DNA from: Flavisolibacter nicotianae
GTDB lineage: Bacteria; Bacteroidota; Bacteroidia; Chitinophagales; Chitinophagaceae
NCBI RefSeq assembly: GCF_003628535.1
Contig: NZ_RBCI01000011.1
Coordinates: 62,001-126,000, forward strand
DNA length: 64,000 bases
Direction: 5' to 3'
Part shown: piece after piece, positions 28,496 through 36,153 of the stretch
Position numbering within the stretch: position 1 is the first letter of the stretch
How the letters are laid out: each line of letters begins with the position of its first letter
The notes under the pieces: generated by a model
Databases searched by the model: none
Told to the model about the DNA's origin: nothing
What the model saw: only the letters and a program-made list of their open reading frames with translations
Translations under genes and position numbers: made by a program

Positions 28496-29041
28496 TTATA
28501 AGTTTGTAATTATAGCTCTACACTCATTAGGGAAATCTGCACACTTATCGTTTAATACGTTGTATTTAATATCTGTTTCTAAAAAAATATATCGGCTAAT
28601 AACAAAACCTACTAATGAGCTGGATTTTTTGATGGTTTCATTTAAAGGAAACAAAAACCTCCTTCCATAAAGACTATAATCACTTAACCTCTTATTTATT
28701 TTTCTTCCGCTCTTACTTTTTGGATTATTTTCCATCACGTTATAGACTTTAAATTCCTGCTTTAGAGTATCAAGTATTCCTAATTTTGTAGAATAGTTTT
28801 TTTTACTCAATGCACTCATAACAGAGTCTATTTTTAAAGGCGTATCGGAAACAATCAAATATAAGTCTTCAAAAGACACATACCCCAAATCAATTAAACC
28901 AGAAGCATACACAGGATTGAAAGAAATTATGTAACTACCAGTTTTGCTTGCTGGTGTTTGAGCAATAGCAAAGCAATTGATTTGAAGAAGCCCTGCTATC
29001 ATTGCTACCTTGATAAATGCTATTATTTTTTCAATCTTCAT
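28496..29041 (-). CDS. Putative exported immunity protein for c9
   Basis: This 181-residue protein starts 3 bp after the c9 stop. The N-terminus is a signal sequence ('VAMIAGLLQINCFAIAQ'), either a lipoprotein or a Sec signal. The mature part is Lys/Ser-rich with 'YISFEDLYLIVSD'-like beta regions, not recognised. An exported inhibitor fits the metalloprotease-like tip of c9. Confidence 0.65.
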   Translation of the reverse strand: MKIEKIIAFIKVAMIAGLLQINCFAIAQTPASKTGSYIISFNPVYASGLIDLGYVSFEDLYLIVSDTPLKIDSVMSALSKKNYSTKLGILDTLKQEFKVYNVMENNPKSKSGRKINKRLSDYSLYGRRFLFPLNETIKKSSSLVGFVISRYIFLETDIKYNVLNDKCADFPNECRAIITNL

Positions 29042-29044
29042 TAC

Positions 29045-30286
29045 TTATTGTTTAGGTGGTTCTGGTCTTTTCGGAACAGATTGCAATATGTTAGTAACAT
29101 TGGTTTGGCTAAGTGGTTTGATACCATCAAATGAAACGGTTGTCTTTTCATCTGTTGATGTCCTTATTTGTCCAGGGAACCTAAATTGAGCTGTACCGTA
29201 ATTTAAAATACCGCCACCTGCAGCAGCATGTCCTGCGGCTGTATTTTCAGGAGAACTAATTTTTCTATCAGGATGTAATCTTAAAAAGAAGTGTGTGGCT
29301 TCATGACCTGTCGTATGCGGTCTTTGAGTTCGTTCGTCATAGAATTGGCTATTAACCGTTACAACAAAGCCCCTGTCTAAGTTACCTTCTTCTTTAGTAC
29401 CCTCGTCTCCTGGCTCTGACGGCATCACTTCAGGATTTATAAGATCTCTTCGTAAAATAAATCCTCTGTATTGATAGGCTCCGCCACCTTCGGGAGTTAC
29501 TTTGAATGCTTGATTATTTTTAAGCTCAGTAACTTTGTTCTCAATTCCAGTTTCCGAACCATCAACTTCAAAGGTTTTAACGTTGAACCTCCATATAACA
29601 TCATTTCCTGCATCATCTTTAAACTTATTGTCTGGGAATTGAGAATTCAAATCTCCTATTACTTGGCCTTTAACTTTCACATCATCAGATGGCTTCTTTG
29701 CATAAAAATGAGGTGAATTTTTATCTCTTGATATTGCCACATAAACATCTGCTTCAACTACTCTTTTGATAACAGCCTTTCCATCTTTATCAGTTTGTGT
29801 TTCTAAGTATTGCACTCCTTCTAAACCGTCTACATCTATAGCTTGTATCGGTGAATTACTTGCAAACTGATATGGCGTAAGCATAGGGTATTTTTTCATT
29901 AATGGGTCGGCAGAAAGGAACCGTCCTATTCTCGGGTCATATATGCGCATGCCATAGTCCTGCTGGTTACCCTCACCCTTGACCTCATCGTCATTCTCCT
30001 TGCCATTAAACTCATAGCGGTACCCGCCATCAGCATACAAGCCAGCTCCACTGCCGCCTGATCCGCTACCACTGCCATCACCCGTCGTGATGTAGGCCTC
30101 AAAGGCATCGTCCACGCCGCTTTCAAAGCCCTCCACAAAGCTGATGGTCTCAGTGGCTTTGTATTCCAGGGGCTCATTGCCCGTGCGGCTGTCGTAAACC
30201 GGGTTGGCTGGCAGAGCATTGGAACTGCCCCCGTCTTGCCACAAGCCGCTGGCTGTCAGGGCACCCGAGCGGCCCGGCAGCTTCAT
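29045..30286 (-). CDS. Inverted orphan Rhs cassette c9 with HExxH zinc-protease tip
   Basis: The core copy ends 'QQDYGMRIYDPRIGRFLSAD' and is inverted relative to the expressed gene. The tip contains 'GHEATHFFLRLHPD': H328, E329, H332 form HExxH, and H338 sits at the metzincin third-ligand spacing, although the usual Gly is absent. 'NTAAGHAAAGGGILNYG' follows. The shape suggests a zinc-dependent peptidase different from the c1 metzincin. The downstream partner carries a signal peptide, so the target is probably periplasmic. Confidence 0.8.
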   Translation of the reverse strand: MKLPGRSGALTASGLWQDGGSSNALPANPVYDSRTGNEPLEYKATETISFVEGFESGVDDAFEAYITTGDGSGSGSGGSGAGLYADGGYRYEFNGKENDDEVKGEGNQQDYGMRIYDPRIGRFLSADPLMKKYPMLTPYQFASNSPIQAIDVDGLEGVQYLETQTDKDGKAVIKRVVEADVYVAISRDKNSPHFYAKKPSDDVKVKGQVIGDLNSQFPDNKFKDDAGNDVIWRFNVKTFEVDGSETGIENKVTELKNNQAFKVTPEGGGAYQYRGFILRRDLINPEVMPSEPGDEGTKEEGNLDRGFVVTVNSQFYDERTQRPHTTGHEATHFFLRLHPDRKISSPENTAAGHAAAGGGILNYGTAQFRFPGQIRTSTDEKTTVSFDGIKPLSQTNVTNILQSVPKRPEPPKQ

Positions 30287-30337
30287 CCCGAAGGGAGACG
30301 AAAATCTCGACTATAACTATACAGATCGCCAGGATCT

Positions 30338-30349
30338 TGTCAAAGAACA
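30338..30349 (-). promoter_or_regulatory. boxA-like element before cassette c9
   Basis: On the minus strand this reads TGTTCTTTGACA, a full match to the TGYTCTTTRAMA consensus. Here it is 43 bp from the cassette homology and not in the common reading-frame register. Confidence 0.55.
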
Positions 30350-30438
30350 GTTGTTTTTGCCTTTGAACACAAAATGCAACTTTTTGGCTGTTTTTGCACT
30401 ATCATTTTTAACCTATTTTCTTTAAAAAACAATTTGTT

Positions 30439-31509
30439 ATGGCAAAAAAGTGCAAACAACCGTATTGTTTCTTCTCTTTATTTGAACGCTTCATAAAAGA
30501 AAGCAAAAGCGGGAAGCGAATTCAGCCCAATGGAAAACGTATTTCCAAAGGCACCATTAAAAATTATACCTGTACAAAAAACCTTCTCGAGCAGTTTTGT
30601 AGCAAGAAGCAGTTTTCACTTCGTATCATTCCTGAAAGGATGCTAACCAGGAGAGGCATGGAAGTCGAGAAGAATTACTGGAAAAAGTTTTATCGTAGCT
30701 ACACTGATTTTTTGTACAATGAGAAGGATTTTTTTGACAATTATGTAGGATCAACGATTAAGAACATCAAAACTTTTTTCAATTACCTCAATCGCGATCT
30801 TAATTTGGGTGTCGGCATGTTTCACAAGCAATTCTATGTGCGAAAGGAGGAAATTGCCATTTATCCTTTATTGCCGGAGGAATTGAATTTCCTGATCTAT
30901 AACAAAGATTTTGAGCAAAGGCTTTCTAAGCGGATGAAAGAAGTAAAGGACTTTTTCGTGTTTGGTTGTACGGTGGCACTGCGCATTTCCGATTTGCTCC
31001 ATCTGAAAAAATCGGCCTTGCGCGTGGTGAATGGACAATATTACCTGTCTGTGCGCTCACGAAAGACGAATATTGATACATTGGTGAAATTACCAGATTA
31101 CGCAGTAGAAATTTTACAAAAACGCAGAAAAACCCAAAACGGCCTTTTGCCTTCATTTCAAACGTCAAACCTGAACAAATACATAAAAGTTTTGTTGAAA
31201 GAAGCTGGGTTCACTCATCCTGTTACTCTTTATCGTGAACGTAGAGGGGTACCGGTCGCTATCCGGAAGGGAATAGTTCTTTTTTGTGACGTAGCCAGTA
31301 CACATTCGATGCGCAGGACAGCCATTACCACGATGCTTTGCCTTGGAATGCCTGAGCAAGTAGTACGAAAGATCAGTGGACATTCACCAGTGACAAAAGA
31401 GTTTTACCGTTATGTACTTTGGGCACAAACCTATCAGGATAGCGAATCGGATCGCATGTTTGAGAAATTAAAAGAAAAGAAACTGATTCTGCAAAAGTCG
31501 ATTTTCTAA
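30439..31509 (+). CDS. Tyrosine recombinase (phage-integrase family)
   Basis: This 356-residue protein has an N-terminal SAM-like core-binding region ('SKGTIKNYTCTKNLLEQF') and a catalytic domain with R181 ('ALRISDLLHL'), a Lys in 'RSRKTN', H289-x-x-R292 ('HSMRRTAITT'), H315 ('ISGHSP') and a candidate nucleophile Tyr323 or Tyr325 ('FYRYVLW'). It would cut and rejoin DNA by a 3'-phosphotyrosine intermediate. It lies 90 bp beyond the boxA-like element of c9, transcribed away from the cassettes. It could belong to a mobile element or act on the Rhs cassettes; neither is shown. No attachment site was found. Confidence 0.9.
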   Translation: MAKKCKQPYCFFSLFERFIKESKSGKRIQPNGKRISKGTIKNYTCTKNLLEQFCSKKQFSLRIIPERMLTRRGMEVEKNYWKKFYRSYTDFLYNEKDFFDNYVGSTIKNIKTFFNYLNRDLNLGVGMFHKQFYVRKEEIAIYPLLPEELNFLIYNKDFEQRLSKRMKEVKDFFVFGCTVALRISDLLHLKKSALRVVNGQYYLSVRSRKTNIDTLVKLPDYAVEILQKRRKTQNGLLPSFQTSNLNKYIKVLLKEAGFTHPVTLYRERRGVPVAIRKGIVLFCDVASTHSMRRTAITTMLCLGMPEQVVRKISGHSPVTKEFYRYVLWAQTYQDSESDRMFEKLKEKKLILQKSIF

Positions 31510-32419
31510 TTTTAATGGACTTGTCCAAGTATTTAAAAAACAGGGTAGAAGTAGGTTTTAGTTTAAGAAGTCATGCATCAAAGAAATGAACGCTGAGTTG
31601 ATCTTTCAATATACGCGGGTTAAATTACAGATTGAATTACGAAATTTCCTTTTGATGATACATTCATAAGGCTTTTGTTGATATTGGGAAGTTACGATTG
31701 TTTTCGTGCTCGCTTATTCCACAATACCAAGCCTATAAAACTCTTTTCATAACTGGACCTCTTTGCCTTTCAGTCGAGGACGGGCTCATTTTTTGTCCAC
31801 CAGGGCAGGAGTCTCTATCGACTTCAATGCTATTTGCGGGGCGAACTTATTTCAATACAGTGCTTTCTTCACATCTGCATTTAAGAATCGTTTCTTTTAT
31901 TCAATTGGCATAACAGGACTTAGTGAAACAAAGTGAAAAGCAAAGAAAGACAAACTAGTTTTTCCAAATCAGAGAATTGCTGCTATGAAAACACAGGAAA
32001 GAATCGTGAATTCATCATTGTTTCGGAAACAGCTAAAGAAACAGCAATCATGGTCACAAAAACGATTTTTTAGCAAGTAGACTGTAGCAAACTTCAGCAA
32101 GTATCTGTTAACCAATCGAACAGTAAAAATACCTCAAAATAATTCATCGCTTTCGCCTACAATTGAAGGATATATACAAGCCATACTTGAACACTAAAGA
32201 AAAAATTGTTTTTAAGCAACAGGGGGACGGAAATAAGGTATTATTTAAATATTTATTACGGGGAAAAAGCAAGGTTACGATCAGAAGGCTATGAAATTTA
32301 GGTCTTAGTGATTATCATTGTATAAAGTTCAATGATACATCTGTTTTAACAGTCATTGAGGCTTATATTCTTCTTAAATGCTAATGCTTATTATTTATTT
32401 AAGTTTATAAATCCGTAAT
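31510..32419. other. Gene-poor stretch
   Basis: This 910-bp AT-rich DNA follows the recombinase. Only short, unconvincing frames occur (for example one beginning MKTQERIVNSSLF at 31985, which stops after 31 codons). No terminator or repeat was seen. Confidence 0.5.
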
Positions 32420-32920
32420 ATGAAAATTGTCCTAATCCTTTTTTTATTAGGTATAACATTCCCGGGCCTTTCGTATAGTCAAACGATTCTAGACGAAACT
32501 TTTAATGAAAACAATTATGTTAAGCAGCGCCAAGGTTTAGACCCTGAAAGCTCCAATGAACTGTATGCAATTTGGTACAGGCTTGTGCAAGACACTTCCT
32601 ATACGTATAAAAAAACGTTTTTGGATAGCAACTACACACAAATATTGACAAAGTCCTTTTACAAAAAAGACTTGCAGGTTGGTCCGTTTTATGGGTATTT
32701 GAGCGGGATACTAACCTTTCAGGGCTTTTATAAACAAGGAAGGCTGGACGGCGAAACACTTACCTACCACAATGGCACAATTGTACAGCGGGCTCATTAT
32801 ACGAATGGTATCAAAACAGGATTATGGGAGGAGTTTGATCTGGAGGGAAAGCCAATAAGGAAAATTACTTATAATATGAGAGGGCTAGTTGTCACTGAGG
32901 AGAAAATTCTTTCTGACTAA
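32420..32920 (+). CDS. Secreted MORN-repeat protein
   Basis: This 166-residue protein has a Sec signal (MKIVLILFLLGITFPGLSYS) and two or three MORN/YwqK-type units ('YLSGILTFQGFYKQGRLDGE', 'TYHNGTIVQRAHYTNGIKTG', 'EFDLEGKPIRKITYNM'). It resembles the c6 immunity candidate in repeat type but has no adjacent Rhs tip. It could be an orphan immunity protein or an unrelated periplasmic protein. Confidence 0.75.
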   Translation: MKIVLILFLLGITFPGLSYSQTILDETFNENNYVKQRQGLDPESSNELYAIWYRLVQDTSYTYKKTFLDSNYTQILTKSFYKKDLQVGPFYGYLSGILTFQGFYKQGRLDGETLTYHNGTIVQRAHYTNGIKTGLWEEFDLEGKPIRKITYNMRGLVVTEEKILSD

Positions 32921-32987
32921 CCCATGAGTCGTTTTTACTGCCAACCTTTGTATGCGCTAATTCCTATTCCCCTTTAAACTATTGTTT

Positions 32988-34574
32988 ATGAAAAAGATCC
33001 TTCCCTTTTTAGTTATCTTTTCTTTAACGACCATTTACGGCTTTTCTCAAACTGCTACCAATAAGTTAGAGCCAACCGGCAATGCCGGTGTGGGTACAAC
33101 AACTCCGCCGGGACTTCTTTCTTTAGCAGGAGACAAGAGTGCTTCATCTTGGACGACAAATGGTGTGAACTTTCAAACCGCTGCAGCTACTTACACCAAC
33201 AGTTCATCCTCAGGAGGTTCAACTGTTGCGGCCCAAGTTGCTAATTCCTTTGGCGTGCCAACATTTAGTTCTACTAACGCCATTACGGTCACGAATGCGG
33301 CTAACTTGTACCTCGCGGGAGCGCCTAATGCGGGAACCAATACCTCCATCACGAACGCCTACGCACTTTACGTAAATAGTGGCAACTCATATTTCGGCGG
33401 CCGGCTGGGTATCGGCTCCATGGGGAACGGCTATCCTACCGAGCAACTCAACGTTGGTGGCAATATTGGAGTTATGGGTGGTAATGCTGTCCGGTTGTAT
33501 GATCAATATAATAGCAATTTTGGAGAGATTTTATTCGATGAGGGCAGCAACTATGTCATGCGCTCCCAGTACTATAATGTGGAAGCACAAGCAGCCAATA
33601 ATATTAACCTTAAAACTTATGATTATGGCGCTTCTTTTTATTCAACAAAGTTAACGGTTTTGAATGGTGGAAATATTGGTGTTGGTACAACTGCACCGGG
33701 GGCCAAATTTGAGTCGCTTTCAACAGGTGAACAGTTACGGCTTTCTTACAGTACTGGCAATTATACATCTTTTACTGTGGCGCCAAGTGGCGCTCTTACT
33801 GTGAGTTCACCCAATGTCCAACCGGTCACGTTCAACAATGGTATTGCGATAGGCAATATGGCGGCCAATCTGTATGTGCCTGATTACGCTGGTGGATCTT
33901 ATGCCACCAATACAGCCTATTTATTAGGTGGCGCCAGCAACACAGGATTTCGAATTGCCCTTCGCGGTACAGGAGCGAATACACTGGGTACTAACTATTC
34001 CGGTGCCAACTTTTTGATTGGAGGTCAGTCTATTACGGCGGCTGCTTCGGGCACTCACAGCATTGTAGCCCAACAGGCAATCAAACCTCTTACGATTACC
34101 AATACAGGTACAGCTTCCATTACAAACTCAGCCACCCTGTATTTAGAGAACGCTGCAACGGGGGCGCAGAATAATTATTCCCTTTGGGTGGATGATGGCG
34201 TAACTCGCTTTGATGGCAGTGTGGGAATTGGTACGAACGACCCTGGCATGTATCAATTGGCTGTTAAAAATACGATTGGTGCTGGAAAAGTAAAAGTGTT
34301 AAATACGACAACTTGGCCTGATTATGTTTTTGCGCCCAGTTATAAACTCCCCACGTTAAGAGAAGTGGAGACTTTTATTCAAACACATAAGCATCTACCT
34401 GATGTTCCTTCAGCAGAGGAGGTGAAAAAAGATGGTTTGGATGTTGGCGATAACCAAGCAACGCTTTTAAAAAAAATCGAAGAGCTGACGCTCTATGTGA
34501 TCGAAATTAAAAAAGAAATAGAACAGCAAAAAAGGGAAATTGCAGAGTTGAAAATCAAAGTAGAAAGTAATTAG
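32988..34574 (+). CDS. Secreted fibre-like protein with C-terminal coiled coil
   Basis: From the ATG at 32988 the protein (528 residues) starts with a Sec signal (MKKILPFLVIFSLTTIYGFS). The body contains repeated 'GNAGVGTTTPPG', 'GNIGVGTTAPGAKF' and 'SVGIGTNDPGMY' motifs typical of Bacteroidota tail-fibre-like proteins. The end has 'KLPTLREVETFIQTHKHLPD', 'VPSAEEVKKDG' and a final coiled coil ('LLKKIEELTLYVIEIKKEIE'). It is probably a surface-exposed trimeric fibre. An alternative ATG at 32982 would only add two residues. Confidence 0.85.
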   Translation: MKKILPFLVIFSLTTIYGFSQTATNKLEPTGNAGVGTTTPPGLLSLAGDKSASSWTTNGVNFQTAAATYTNSSSSGGSTVAAQVANSFGVPTFSSTNAITVTNAANLYLAGAPNAGTNTSITNAYALYVNSGNSYFGGRLGIGSMGNGYPTEQLNVGGNIGVMGGNAVRLYDQYNSNFGEILFDEGSNYVMRSQYYNVEAQAANNINLKTYDYGASFYSTKLTVLNGGNIGVGTTAPGAKFESLSTGEQLRLSYSTGNYTSFTVAPSGALTVSSPNVQPVTFNNGIAIGNMAANLYVPDYAGGSYATNTAYLLGGASNTGFRIALRGTGANTLGTNYSGANFLIGGQSITAAASGTHSIVAQQAIKPLTITNTGTASITNSATLYLENAATGAQNNYSLWVDDGVTRFDGSVGIGTNDPGMYQLAVKNTIGAGKVKVLNTTTWPDYVFAPSYKLPTLREVETFIQTHKHLPDVPSAEEVKKDGLDVGDNQATLLKKIEELTLYVIEIKKEIEQQKREIAELKIKVESN

Positions 34575-35453
34575 GGACATTATACGTTTGTTTTAGCTAT
34601 AAGCACGTAAAAGCGGGGGCAAATGCTCCTGCTTTATTTTATTGGGCGCATTTGCACTACCCTTTTACTAATTGTCACTTTTTGTTCCTGTTGTTCTTTC
34701 AAAGAAGAGGCTGAAGATTCGATTTTTCATAACCATTTTAATAAAGATTTCAGGTGGTTAATTTCCCTACCTTATTGACAGAGTTTTAAGCTGCATAAAC
34801 ACATCGCTTTATCCAAGGTCCACATGTGTCATTTCTAAAAATTAATATATCCAGCACTGCTATAACTTGGGCTTTCTGCCAAATAGTATTTACAATTCAT
34901 GTCCGAGGTTTATGTCGGTAAAATGAAACATGTTTTTATACTTTGAAGTTTTTACTTGGATGTCAAAATGTTAATTCAACAGATTTCTTAAAAATAAGCA
35001 TGTTTCTATTCTTCATTATTACTAAAATGGAACTACCATACGATTTGGGTGATTTTCGTTGTTTATGTTTGAGGCAACTACAAGGACGCCATATATACAA
35101 CAGCATCGAATAACATAACACGCATGAATTATGAAATTCATACAGGAGCTATTTTGTATTTCCCAGAAGGATTGCATTATTTTTTGTTGCACCGATTGTT
35201 GCCAACTTTTTGACAACAGGTTTTAGTTTCTAGTGAGGCAAGAGATATAAAAGAAAAAAGCTGGCAGCTCAGCAAAAACATCAACTTTCAGTTAGCCACA
35301 GCTTAAAAGTCGCCTGATGGCTACTTGGGCTTTTTCACGTTCTAGCTCCTATTTGGCCCTGAAGGCAAGTTTTGTCCAATAATGGACTTTAAAGTGTGAA
35401 TTCTTCTCAATAAATCCCATATTTGGTTCGAACTTTTGCTGGTTAAGTCCACA
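34575..35453. other. Gene-poor stretch
   Basis: About 880 bp without a credible gene. It starts with the terminator at 34609 and runs into the frameshifted relic on the minus strand. Confidence 0.5.
34609..34640 (+). terminator. Intrinsic terminator after the fibre-like gene
   Basis: AAAGCGGGGGC pairs with GCTCCTGCTTT, allowing G-U pairs, around a short loop and is followed by a T-rich run. It is placed 35 bp after the stop codon. Confidence 0.7.
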
Positions 35454-35701
35454 TTACCCCAGTGTTATTAGTGTAATTAAATTATCGGCCGCTTCGTCCT
35501 TTGGTGTGTTGTAGTAAAACCCATTGTAGTTGGCGGTACCGGTTTTTTAAAGATTCCTTTGACCTGAATGGGTTTCTTTTCTTCTTTGGTAACCGTAGCC
35601 GCATTTATGATGGCAGCGATTGACGCAGGCGAATAAAATAACGATTCAAATGTGCGGGGCTCATTTGGCAGTTCTGCTGGTATAAGGTTGGTTCCAGGCA
35701 T
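35454..35701 (-). pseudogene. Frameshifted gene relic, exonuclease VII large-subunit-like N-terminus
   Basis: The minus strand reads 'MPGTNLIPAELPNEPRTFES', 'FYSPASIAAIINAATVTKEE' and 'IQVKGIFKK' in one frame. After an A-run (about 35550) the protein-like sequence continues in another frame as 'GTANYNGFYYNTPKDEAADN' then 'LITLITLG' and stop. The combined pattern resembles the N-terminal OB-fold region of exonuclease VII large-subunit-like proteins, from memory only. The rest of such a gene is absent. It is probably a truncated, single-base-shifted relic. Confidence 0.5.
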
Positions 35702-36153
35702 AGAGAGGGTGCTATTGTAATGTTAGGGGGGTAGCCCAATAATTACAATAGATAAACCGAATGCCTTAACAAGTATCTTATAAAGGGGTTATTAATTTCT
35801 GCAACGACTGCAGCAATCTCAAAATTGAAACAGTGATGTAATAGATGAAAGATTGTGTAAAAAACAACTACTGACAGGCGATGTTTTTCTTTTCAAGTGG
35901 TTAATCCAGCATACTGCTGTATCCTACATCAGGAAAACTTCCAACATAATTACAGAAGTGAAGGAAATACTATCTGGCTATTCCTTCATTCACGATTCTT
36001 TTCAGTAAATCATAGAGGGCTCTGTCAATAGGATAAATTGTGAGGCCTGGATTACAGGTAACAAGTGAGGTGATAAGAGCTATCTGCTCCATTATCCTGA
36101 AATAATTGTTTGCACAACCTCTCATTATTGTTCGGTTTTATCAGGTATTGAGA
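35702..36153. other. Gene-free stretch with inverted repeat
   Basis: 450 bp without a gene. It holds the inverted repeat at 35712-35751, which lies just upstream of the relic's start, and otherwise nothing I can assign. Confidence 0.5.
35712..35751. repeat. Perfect 10-bp inverted repeat
   Basis: CTATTGTAAT and ATTACAATAG flank 20 bp, 11 bp upstream of the relic's ATG on the minus strand. It could be an old operator or a hairpin; there is no T run typical of a terminator. Confidence 0.5.

Noticed and set aside
30439-34574. Prophage or integrative element starting at the recombinase
   Set aside because: No phage structural, replication or conjugation genes and no flanking attachment repeats were seen; the fibre-like gene has a signal peptide and is a common Bacteroidota surface protein.
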